NCBI GenBank assembly: GCA_045538195.1
Contig: JAZSRA010000107.1
Span: forward strand, 1-64,000
DNA: 64,000 bases
Reading direction: 5' to 3'
DNA from: SVTX01 sp045538195
GTDB lineage: Bacteria; Bacillota; Clostridia; Oscillospirales; CAG-272
Position numbers and translations under genes: made by a program. This document shows positions 17,513 through 25,081 of the stretch, one piece after another (the first letter of the stretch is position 1; every line of letters begins with the position of its first letter). Under the pieces are notes generated by a model, which had not been told where the DNA came from, ran no database searches, and was given only the letters and a program-made list of their open reading frames with translations.

Positions 17513-19927
17513 TTACTTGTAATCGAACTCGCCGTTTGCTTCAGCAACCTGTTCTGCCCACTCTGCATCGGTGAAGTTGTAGGTCATGTACTTCATTCCA
17601 CCGTAAGCCATGAAGGTGTTGTAGGTGTAGGTTATGTAGTCAACCTTGTAAGAGAGCAAGGATGCGCTGAAGTTGTTGTAAAGGGGTACTGTGTAGTAAA
17701 CCTTAAGAACTTCCTTCTCAAGCGCTGCGATAAGGGGAAGTCTGTCTTCCTGATCAAGAGCAACGTCACTCCAGTCGTGTTCGCCGGTACCGTTAAGGCA
17801 GTTGTACCAGTCCATAAGAGACATGGTGTACTCCTCACCCATCATGGTGAAGGTCATCTCCTGGGAGCTGGTGTCCCAAGCTGCGGAGTACATGTAAGCA
17901 GGGCTGAGGTAAGCGAGGAGGAAGTAGCCGGGATCCCAGGCTGCTCCGGTCCAACCGCCCATACATACGTCGTACTTACCTGCGCGGAAGTCTTCAGCCC
18001 AAGCAGAACCGAAGTCCTTAACCTCAGTCTCAAGTCTGCCCTCAAGGGGAGTACCCTTAACGAGCTCCTTCCAAGCCTCGGTGATGTAGTCGAATCTTCT
18101 CTGTACAGTTTCATTGATAGCGCCGCTACCCATGGTAATAACTACCTTATCGGTTGCGCTGATCTTACCTGCTGCGAGTGCATCGTTGTAAGCCTCGGTA
18201 ACGAGTGCTCTTGCTGCATCAATATCGTAACCGGTGATAGCGTCAACAGCCTCGTCAAGAGTTGCGTACTGGGTGTAGTCAACGTTGTAGATCTCGCAAA
18301 GAACCTTCTTTGCTGCGTCAGACTCTCTGTAAGCCTTACCGTTAGCAACGTCGTAGTAGTGCATAGAGTTGTAAAGACCAAAGCCCTGGAGAGAGGAGGT
18401 AGTGGTCTCAGCTGCAAAATCTGCTCTGTTGATGGAGAGAGAAAGTGCCTTTCTGAATCTTACGTCAGCAAGAATAGTCTTGTTAACGCCTGCGGACTGA
18501 CGAGCTGCAAGCTGCTCCTCGCTGGACTGAAGCTGGAGAGAAGCAACGAAGTCATCGGGAGTGAAGTAAGCTCTGTCAGAGCCCTTGTAATCGTCAGCAA
18601 CGGATACGTCGATACCGATACCGTCGATCTCACCTGCAAGGAACTTAACCCATGCAGAGTTCCATTCCTCGATGGTGTCGCAAACGATCTTGTCGGTCTG
18701 GTAGAGGCCTTCGTTCTCAGGGAGAGCGTAGCCGAACCACTGGTCGTTCTTAACGAGAGTGTACTGCTTACCAGCCTGGAAGCTTTCAAGCTTGTAGGGA
18801 CCCCAGCTCATGGTGGTCTCTACGCTGGAGTTGTAAGTAGAGGTCCAAAGATCGGAACCGGATGCAGGCTCCTGCTTGTTAGCCTCGTAAGTTGCCTTGT
18901 GAACGAGGGGGAGAGAAGCCATATTGTATGCTGCCTTGTAGGAAAGGCTGCCGTCTTCCTTAAGGAGGTCAAGAGACTTCTCAAGAACGAGAACGAGCTC
19001 GTAGTCGGAAGCTGCGAAAATACCAACCTTATCGAAGGTCATCTCAGGGTAGGTGTAGGAAGGAATAATCCAGTAGTAGGGAAGGTTCTCAGGTCCCTCA
19101 AATCCCCAATCCTCAGTGTAGATAAGGGTGGTCCAGAGAGCAACGGTCTCGTCGGTAATAGCAACGTAGCCGTTTTCATCAGCGAGTGCCTGAAGAGCTG
19201 CAAAAGAATCAGCATTCATATAGGGAGAATACTGAGTTACAGTCTTACCGCCGCACCAATCAAGAGGAGTGGTGAGAGCGAAGTAGATAGCACTGCCATC
19301 GGGCTGAGTGTAAACGCCGTCAGCGTTCTTCACGAGGTCAGCGAGAGTGTAGAGACCTGCAACACCGTTGTCGAGGTTCTCAATAGTCTCGTTCTGCTTT
19401 GCATAGCCCTGAGCGTTAGCGATAATGGTTGCACCAACGTAGAAGGAGTCTGCACGGTAGTTCTTGAATGCGGGATCAAGCTGCTGCTCCATAGTATAAA
19501 CGAAGTCTTCAGCCTTGATGGGATCGCCATTCTGCCACTTAAGATCATCACGGAGAGTGATCTTGTACGCGTAGCCCTTGCCGTCAGCGGGGAGACCCCA
19601 AGCCTCAGCGTAAGCTGCGGTAACGTCTTCGAGCTTGGTAGCTGCTTCGTACTTGATCTCGAAGTCGCCGGTAACGATCTCGCCGTTCTCGTCGAACTTG
19701 AAGTCGAAGGTGAAGAAGGAGCTGCCGAGGTAGCTCATGATCTGGGTGTCGTTGTTATCCTGATAGGTCAACTCATTCCAGTTTGTGGGAGAGATTGTTG
19801 TAAATGTGTTATAAGTATAGTACTCTTCCTCATTCTGGGTTGCAGGAACACAAGCGACGATTGACAGCATCATAAGTGCTGCGAGAAGCGCTGCTAAAAC
19901 GCCTCTGAAAATCTTTTTGTTGTTCAT
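17513..19927 (-). CDS. oppA: Oligopeptide-binding lipoprotein OppA (SBP family 5)
   Basis: The extracellular peptide-binding lipoprotein of the operon. A lipoprotein signal peptide ends at LSIVAC with the lipidated C26. DLKWQNGDPIKAEDFVYTMEQQLDP is the family-5 core motif, and DVRFRKALSLSINR and AGKYDVCMGGWTGAAWDPG are further conserved blocks. At 804 aa it is about 200 residues longer than usual. The first gene of oppABCDF, it has its own promoter with two direct repeats just upstream of the -35 box. Confidence 0.93.
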   Translation of the reverse strand: MNNKKIFRGVLAALLAALMMLSIVACVPATQNEEEYYTYNTFTTISPTNWNELTYQDNNDTQIMSYLGSSFFTFDFKFDENGEIVTGDFEIKYEAATKLEDVTAAYAEAWGLPADGKGYAYKITLRDDLKWQNGDPIKAEDFVYTMEQQLDPAFKNYRADSFYVGATIIANAQGYAKQNETIENLDNGVAGLYTLADLVKNADGVYTQPDGSAIYFALTTPLDWCGGKTVTQYSPYMNADSFAALQALADENGYVAITDETVALWTTLIYTEDWGFEGPENLPYYWIIPSYTYPEMTFDKVGIFAASDYELVLVLEKSLDLLKEDGSLSYKAAYNMASLPLVHKATYEANKQEPASGSDLWTSTYNSSVETTMSWGPYKLESFQAGKQYTLVKNDQWFGYALPENEGLYQTDKIVCDTIEEWNSAWVKFLAGEIDGIGIDVSVADDYKGSDRAYFTPDDFVASLQLQSSEEQLAARQSAGVNKTILADVRFRKALSLSINRADFAAETTTSSLQGFGLYNSMHYYDVANGKAYRESDAAKKVLCEIYNVDYTQYATLDEAVDAITGYDIDAARALVTEAYNDALAAGKISATDKVVITMGSGAINETVQRRFDYITEAWKELVKGTPLEGRLETEVKDFGSAWAEDFRAGKYDVCMGGWTGAAWDPGYFLLAYLSPAYMYSAAWDTSSQEMTFTMMGEEYTMSLMDWYNCLNGTGEHDWSDVALDQEDRLPLIAALEKEVLKVYYTVPLYNNFSASLLSYKVDYITYTYNTFMAYGGMKYMTYNFTDAEWAEQVAEANGEFDYK

Positions 19928-19961
19928 GATTTTCTTTCCTTTCTTAAAAAAGTTTACTCAA

Positions 19962-19990
19962 ATTTTATCACAACGGCTCTCAAAAATCAA
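19962..19990 (-). promoter_or_regulatory. Promoter of the opp operon
   Basis: TTGATT and TAAAAT are separated by 17 bp, about 35 bp before the oppA start codon. Confidence 0.65.
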
Positions 19991-19992
19991 TA

Positions 19993-20035
19993 TATAACCA
20001 CAATTGTTAACACTATAATCCATAATTGTTAACAC
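19993..20035. promoter_or_regulatory. Two tandem operator-like repeats upstream of opp
   Basis: Two direct copies of a 21-22 bp motif (TGTTAACAATT, R, TGG, TTATA on the minus strand) lie head to tail immediately upstream of the -35 box. Each contains the palindrome TGTTAACA. Position and repetition suggest a regulator binding site; the regulator is unknown. Confidence 0.5.
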
Positions 20036-20419
20036 ATTGGCAACATTCGAGACGCGTCAAATGTATATTCAGTGTTTTTATGCATTTTTTTGCCATAAAA
20101 ACGTTATTTTTTATCGCTTGCGACACAAGCATTTCTGCATTTTTAAACAAAAGATTAAGTTTTTTAATAAAAGAGAATCAAAACGCTTTGTTCATCACTT
20201 CACCTCTTCCCTACCCGCGAAAACGTCATCATATTGAGAAAAAATCACAGCGAGCGAATCCGTTTAAAGATAAGTATAATAAATAATGATAGAAATCGTC
20301 ATTTTCACGCACAATTCCCAGTAAAAATCGCCATTGTTCGTCAAAACCGCGGCATAAAGCGCATCGCGCTTAATATCTGTTTATTCCGGCTACCTAAAAA
20401 ATGTTACTGCACTTGATAC
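20036..20419. other. Intergenic region without recognisable gene
   Basis: AT-rich stretch between the opp promoter and the terminator of the purine permease gene. Short open frames exist but lack ribosome binding sites and family resemblance. No repeat or RNA structure stands out. Confidence 0.6.
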
Positions 20420-20450
20420 AAAAAGATAAGGCGGCGCGATGCGCCGCCTT
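20420..20450 (-). terminator. Terminator of the purine permease gene
   Basis: AAGGCGGCGC and GCGCCGCCTT form a perfect 10-bp stem with a 3-nt loop, followed on the minus strand by ATCTTTTTG. Confidence 0.9.
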
Positions 20451-20482
20451 GGGATATTTAGCCTCAATTCCCTACCGTCTAA

Positions 20483-21961
20483 TCAGAACAGTGTTGCGGG
20501 AACAAAGAAGTATACGCAGAACAGGATAGAAACGATTATCGCGATAACCGAAACGTTCCATGTGGGCTTATCCTTCTTTGTGATAGCATACTTGATGATC
20601 TCAACAAGGTATGCAACGATGGACATAAGGGTGTAGGAGATAAGACCGACACCGATACCCTTGGTGATTGAGTAGGAAAGAACCATGATCACGATGGTAA
20701 GGAAAGCAGAGGTCGCGTTGATAGCGTTGCTAAAATTAATATCCTTGATATTGTTCTTCATCATAAGAACACCAACGTAGATAAGAGCAGCCGCCGTTGC
20801 AGCAGAAGGAATGACCGCGAAAACGGGCATTGCAAACATAGCCGCAAAGAACAAACCTGCGGTGGTAAGAGCGGTAAGACCGGTTCTGCCTCCTGCGGAT
20901 ACGCCCGCACCCGACTCAACGAAGGTAGTAACGGTGGAAGTACCAAGCATAGCACCTGTGCAGGTTGCGACAGAGTCAGCTATCATGATCTTGCCGTAGT
21001 TGTGGGGCTTGTTGTTCTCGTCGGAAAGAATTCTATTACCTCCGCAGCAACCAACGATAGTTCCCATGGTATCGAACATATCGATCATACACATGGTTAT
21101 AACTATCATAATAGCGGAGAAGATCGAAACGCCCGCGGGGAGCAGACCGTCGCCTGTGAATACGTCAACAAAGGAAGCGAACACGGTGTTTTCGCCTGCA
21201 AAGAAGTTCTGGAAGTTTTCCCAGAATTTCCAGGAGATACCGGGAACGTCGCCCGAAAGGACCGAAAGATCGGTAACTCCGAAGGGTATACCAATAATGG
21301 TAGCTCCGAGAATACCGAGAATAACAGATCCTCTGACGTTCATCTTGTCAAGAATAGCAATAAGGAAGAGACCAATCAGGGCAACGATAGCTGCCTTGGA
21401 AGCTTCCCAGCTTGTGAGGTCAACAAGAGCTACCTGAGTGTAGGGGTTACCAACGATGATGCCTGCATTCTGGAAGCCTATGTAAGCGATAAAGAGACCA
21501 ATACCAACAGAGATAGCACCTCTTACCGCAACGGGCATACCGTCGAATACAAGCTCGCGGAAGGTCTTACCCTTGATCTTAATAAGAGAAAGAGCAAGGA
21601 AAAGCAAACCCGAAACGAGGACCAGGAAGAATGCCTGACCGGGTGTGAATGCTGCGGCGTAACCTGCCCAACCGCCGATGATACCGCCGAGCATGGAGTT
21701 AAGACCCATACCCGAAGCCTGAGCCAGAGGCATCTTAGCGAGGAAAGCCATCAAAAGAGTACCGATGACTGCGCCCAGAGCAGTGGCGATAAATGCGCTC
21801 GACCAATAAGGGCTTGCAGCGCTGCCAAAGATCTGGTTAGGGTTGACCGTCAGAATGTACGCCATAGCAAGGAACGTAACCACGCCCGCTACAAGCTCAG
21901 TTCTGACACTTGTTTTCTTTGCTACGGGATCAAAGCCCACTAGCTTAGCAAACTTATTCAT
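20483..21961 (-). CDS. NCS2 family purine permease (AzgA/PbuG type)
   Basis: A membrane symporter for hypoxanthine, guanine or adenine with about 12-14 helices. FDPVAKKTSVRTELVAGVVTFLAMAYIL at the N-terminus and TFVESGAGVSAGGRTGLTAL in the middle are the AzgA/PbuG signatures, and the QASGMGLNSM segment is the substrate-site strand. At 492 aa it is slightly longer than most. AGGAGG precedes the start. It may complement the nucleoside salvage operon at the left end; no purine riboswitch motif is seen in its short leader. Confidence 0.92.
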   Translation of the reverse strand: MNKFAKLVGFDPVAKKTSVRTELVAGVVTFLAMAYILTVNPNQIFGSAASPYWSSAFIATALGAVIGTLLMAFLAKMPLAQASGMGLNSMLGGIIGGWAGYAAAFTPGQAFFLVLVSGLLFLALSLIKIKGKTFRELVFDGMPVAVRGAISVGIGLFIAYIGFQNAGIIVGNPYTQVALVDLTSWEASKAAIVALIGLFLIAILDKMNVRGSVILGILGATIIGIPFGVTDLSVLSGDVPGISWKFWENFQNFFAGENTVFASFVDVFTGDGLLPAGVSIFSAIMIVITMCMIDMFDTMGTIVGCCGGNRILSDENNKPHNYGKIMIADSVATCTGAMLGTSTVTTFVESGAGVSAGGRTGLTALTTAGLFFAAMFAMPVFAVIPSAATAAALIYVGVLMMKNNIKDINFSNAINATSAFLTIVIMVLSYSITKGIGVGLISYTLMSIVAYLVEIIKYAITKKDKPTWNVSVIAIIVSILFCVYFFVPATLF

Positions 21962-22002
21962 AAAAACCTCCTATACGTGCTTTAAGCACAATATTTAATA
22001 TA

Positions 22003-22031
22003 ATAATAATGCATTTTCCAAGAAATTGCAA
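22003..22031 (-). promoter_or_regulatory. Probable promoter of the purine permease gene
   Basis: TTGCAA and TATTAT with a 17-bp spacer, about 40 bp before the start codon. Confidence 0.5.
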
Positions 22032-22215
22032 GATGTTTTTCGAAATTTTCTATAATTTTTTAAAAATTTTCGCAAATTCTCGGCAAAATTCGAGTTTTTT
22101 GTCTTTTCGGACCTTATATAAATAGATTTTTTCTGTCTGTTTAACAAAAAGTTCATCAACGCGTACTGTCTGTATGATATAATGATATAAATACACGAAA
22201 AAGGAAAATGATTTA

Positions 22216-23343
22216 ATGGAACACCACAAAGGCAAACATAAGATAATAATAACCTTCGCAATACTGTTTATATCTTTGTTGCTTCTTTTAGCGTTAGTGT
22301 TTTTCGCGGGCAAAAAGACCTACGTGGTGCGTTTTGATCTCAACGGAGGCACGCTTATCAGCGGTTCTCTTGAACAACACATAACTCAGGGACAGGATGC
22401 CGTTCCGCCTGCCGTAGTAAAGGACGGCGCGTATTTACGAGGATGGAGCGCATCATACCGTCAGATCACCAAGGATATCGTGATCAGAGCGATATGGGAG
22501 TACGAAACATCTACGGGAATTATATATTCAAGCAGTCAAAACCAGAACTTTGCCGAAATTATAGGTTCCTATGAGCATCTGCGCGGCGAGGTATATCTGG
22601 GCGCATACTACGGCGACAAAAAAATCCTCGGAATATGCGAGAGAGCCTTTGCAGACCGTAAAGGCATAACAAGGTTCTACCTTCTTGACGGACTTATTTC
22701 TATTGAAAAAGAGGCTTTTTCGGGATGCAGCGCCCTGACGGAGATCGAAATTCCCCGCACAGTAACTCATCTTGGCGAGGGGGCTTTCCGTGGATGTGAA
22801 GCTCTTGAAAGGATCGTACTTAATGAAGGACTTTTGGAAATAGGAGCAGGTGCGTTTGAAGGCTGCGTCGGTCTTAAGGAAATCGTATTACCCGCAAGTC
22901 TTGAGCGAATAGGCGCCGGCGCCTTTAAGGGATGCGACGATCTGGTCATAACCGTCACTCACGCCGAAGGAAAAACCTACGAGAATTGGGCGAAGGGATG
23001 GAAAGGAAGCGCAACGGTAATATGGCCTGAAGAAGTTTTTCTCGAAGATCCCGATTTTAATGAATCGGATTTTGAAGAAAGCAAGTCAGAAGAAACAGAG
23101 TCAGACGGATTGAAAAGACCGGGACACAAGTTGGATATCGACCTTGGTGGAATAAAAATTCCGTTCCCAGGATTACAAATAAACCCCGACCGTATAGAAA
23201 AGCCAAGCCTTGACATAGAGATCGATACCGAAGGCATAAAGAGACCAAGCCTTGATATAGAGATAGACACAAAGCCAAGTATCGATACTGACGCTGAAAC
23301 CGAATCCGACACCCCTGACACAAGTGAAACGGAAGAAGAATAG
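22216..23343 (+). CDS. Membrane-anchored surface protein with InlB-type repeat and BspA-like leucine-rich repeats
   Basis: A 375-aa protein: one N-terminal membrane anchor (9-31), then an InlB/Listeria-Bacteroides type repeat (36-95; VRFDLNGGT to WSASY, IRAIW), then BspA-type LRR_5 repeats (about 125-255; AFSGCSALTEIEIP, AFRGCEALERIVL, AFEGCVGLKEIVLP). The C-terminal 100 residues are acidic and of low complexity, with repeats of KPSLDIEIDT and a D/E/S/T-rich end. It probably displays a binding surface outside the cell; the ligand is unknown. AAAGGA precedes the ATG. It is followed after 11 nt by a membrane protein gene. It ends in TAG, showing that UAG works as stop here. Confidence 0.85.
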   Translation: MEHHKGKHKIIITFAILFISLLLLLALVFFAGKKTYVVRFDLNGGTLISGSLEQHITQGQDAVPPAVVKDGAYLRGWSASYRQITKDIVIRAIWEYETSTGIIYSSSQNQNFAEIIGSYEHLRGEVYLGAYYGDKKILGICERAFADRKGITRFYLLDGLISIEKEAFSGCSALTEIEIPRTVTHLGEGAFRGCEALERIVLNEGLLEIGAGAFEGCVGLKEIVLPASLERIGAGAFKGCDDLVITVTHAEGKTYENWAKGWKGSATVIWPEEVFLEDPDFNESDFEESKSEETESDGLKRPGHKLDIDLGGIKIPFPGLQINPDRIEKPSLDIEIDTEGIKRPSLDIEIDTKPSIDTDAETESDTPDTSETEEE

Positions 23344-23354
23344 GAGGATATAGT

Positions 23355-24137
23355 ATGCACATAATGCACATGCTCGGCATACTGACCTTGGTGTTCTTTG
23401 CGGCACTGTTTCTGATGTGCTTTTTCCGCGAAAAGCTAAAAAATCCTATCGTTAATACTCTGTTCGTATGTGCTTGCGCAGTATTCTTTTTTCTTTGGAA
23501 TTACTCCATGTACGAGCATCGCGGCGGAGATACGAATGGGTTTATGATACTTGAAAACATAAGTCCGTATATCTGCGCGGTTATAATTGCAACTCCATTT
23601 TTGCACAAGAGGATAAGGGATTTTGCTTATTGCGGCATCGCTTTTCTTGGTTTCGGCATGTTCGTTGCTTTGTTTATCAGTCCCGAGGTTGAGTTTCTTT
23701 TCAATTATCATCAAGACGCAAAATTTATACATGTATGCGAGGCGATATGTCACCTCATAATGTCGCTCTACGGATTTTATCTTATACTTTCCGAAAAGGT
23801 GAAGCTCGAACTCAAAAACTACGGAAAGGCGCTGGCATTTATCTATGCGTCGATAGGCTTTGGAGTTTTCCTCAACTGGTGCTTCCACCTTTCAAACTTC
23901 GGCATGGATATGTACGGAAATTATTCGATCTACTTCCTCGATATTTTCGGCAGCTTTGAAGCAACCCTGCTCGCATATCTTACAGGAGTTCTCTTTACTA
24001 TTACCGCCGGATTTCTAGTGGGAATCCTCCTTGATTTTCTTAGCACACACAAGAAAAAAGAAGATAAGCCAATGCAGCCCGTCGAGGATCAGGAGAGGCA
24101 CGTCGAGGAACAGACAAAACCCGTCTCAAAAGAATAA
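23355..24137 (+). CDS. Polytopic membrane protein, YwaF/TIGR02206-like
   Basis: A 260-aa protein with six or seven membrane helices and a charged, glutamate-rich cytoplasmic tail after about residue 230. The arrangement and segments such as FFLWNYSMYEHRGG and HVCEAICHLIMSLYGFYLI loosely recall YwaF-type membrane proteins; the resemblance is weak and the function unknown. An AGGAGG site lies seven bases before the ATG, and the spacing of 11 nt from the LRR protein gene argues for an operon. Confidence 0.6.
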   Translation: MHIMHMLGILTLVFFAALFLMCFFREKLKNPIVNTLFVCACAVFFFLWNYSMYEHRGGDTNGFMILENISPYICAVIIATPFLHKRIRDFAYCGIAFLGFGMFVALFISPEVEFLFNYHQDAKFIHVCEAICHLIMSLYGFYLILSEKVKLELKNYGKALAFIYASIGFGVFLNWCFHLSNFGMDMYGNYSIYFLDIFGSFEATLLAYLTGVLFTITAGFLVGILLDFLSTHKKKEDKPMQPVEDQERHVEEQTKPVSKE

Positions 24138-24176
24138 CTCGCTTTGCGTTTTTGACGTTCTGAACTCAAAAATATC

Positions 24177-24408
24177 AAAAAGGGGCTGCTTCATTTAGCG
24201 CAGAACAAAAGCCACTTTTAAAAAGCAAGGACAAAATTAGGTTTAAAAATATAGTTTTCAACTTTTATATGTCGAAATCCGCCGATTTCTCGGCGAATTT
24301 CGATATTTTATGTGGCTTTTTAGTCGCGTTTTGGCTATCTGGCGTACCCCCGTACGCCTACGAGAAACCAAACCACGCCTTCTGGATCTAAATGACTCAG
24401 CCCCTTTT
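24177..24408. repeat. 232-bp foldback element with 20-bp terminal inverted repeats
   Basis: AAAAGGGGCTGCTTCATTTA at the left end matches the reverse complement of the right end at 18 of 20 positions. Nested inside are AAGCCAC/GTGGCTT arms, a TCGAAAT...ATTTCGA hairpin with inner GCCGA/TCGGC (24272-24303) and a perfect GGCGTAC-CCCC-GTACGCC hairpin (24341-24358). No coding capacity is visible. It could be a MITE-like element or a structured RNA; no clear target duplication was found. Confidence 0.6.
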
Positions 24409-24585
24409 ATGTTTTGGAAATCTTCAAATTTTGATTTTTGAGAGTTAAATACTAACGTTTCTTATCAACAGCGATAACGAAAACAGTCATCAATCACAAG
24501 CGATTGATCGGCGAAAATTGTTTTGTTTTTTACAGTTTTATAAGAATTTTGACTATGTCCACCGGTAAAATGTAATCAAGCATTT
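24409..24585. other. Intergenic remainder between foldback element and small ORF
   Basis: AT-rich, with one short palindrome (CAATCACAAGCGATTG near 24490). No gene is supported. Confidence 0.5.
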
Positions 24586-24726
24586 CTACTCATTTATCCA
24601 ATACGCTTTTTGAATGATATCGTAAGCGTATTTCTCGTCCTAGGTTTGCGGGGGATGATCGAGATAATATGACATACATCGGTAAAGGGTAAGTTTTACT
24701 TGATAATATGGCTTCAGGTCTATCAT
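24586..24726 (-). pseudogene. Small ORF (46 codons) interrupted by one in-frame TAG
   Basis: A strong AAAGGAG site seven bases before an ATG opens a frame reading MIDLKPYYQVKLTLYR and on to PPQT, then TAG (24640-24642), then DEKYAYDIIQKAYWINE and a second TAG. The reading after the internal stop keeps a protein-like composition, so this looks like one small gene with a single nonsense codon. A TATAAT box lies about 30 bp upstream. No family is recognised. It may be a recent pseudogene, a 28-aa peptide, or a readthrough product. Confidence 0.5.
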
Positions 24727-24842
24727 TTTCGCGCTCCTTTCGGGTGGTAGCACATATTATACCGAAAGATTGCGGAAAGTCCAGAGGTTTTGGAAATTTA
24801 TTTGTTGAAATAATTATATCATATTTTTAGGAGTTTGTAAAG

Positions 24843-25010
24843 AGTGATGTTGCGGCAAAGCCGCAGTGTTGTAGTGCTACGCACAGTGATGTTGTCCCGA
24901 CGGTCTCAGTGAAGTGATGTGTTCCTTACTCACGCGCGAAGCGCACATCACAAGGCGAAGCCGTCATCACGCACGTAGTGCGCATCACGTTCCGCTTGCG
25001 GAACACATCG
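24843..25010. repeat. Palindrome array, locus 2
   Basis: Palindromes with different stems (TGCGGC-AAA-GCCGCA, GCGC-GAA-GCGC, AGGC-GAA-GCCG(T), GCAC-GTA-GTGC, GTTCCGC-TTG-CGGAAC) are joined by a short constant linker. In the left half it reads GTGATG or GTGTTG; in the right half it reads CATCAC, the reverse complement, so the array changes orientation near 24940. It lies just beyond the terminator of the sugar kinase gene. Confidence 0.8.
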
Positions 25011-25053
25011 TTCCAAAAACGAAAAAGCAGTCCAATGGACTGCTTTCGTTTTT
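25010..25053 (-). terminator. Terminator of the fucI-kinase operon
   Basis: AACGAAAGCAGTCCA and TGGACTGCTTTTTCGTT form a long stem with a T-rich tail on both strands. Confidence 0.85.
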
Positions 25054-25081
25054 GTGTTATCTTGACAAAATAGATGCCACG

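Noticed and set aside
20036..20419. Several short open frames on the plus strand
   Set aside because: AT-rich, no ribosome binding site, overlapping each other, no recognisable family.
21962..22010. Purine riboswitch before the purine permease gene
   Set aside because: The leader between promoter and start codon is about 40 nt and lacks the three-way junction and its conserved loop bases.
24843..25010. CRISPR array
   Set aside because: The repeated part is only 6-9 bp and the variable parts are palindromes; there are no 25-40 bp direct repeats with unique spacers and no cas genes.
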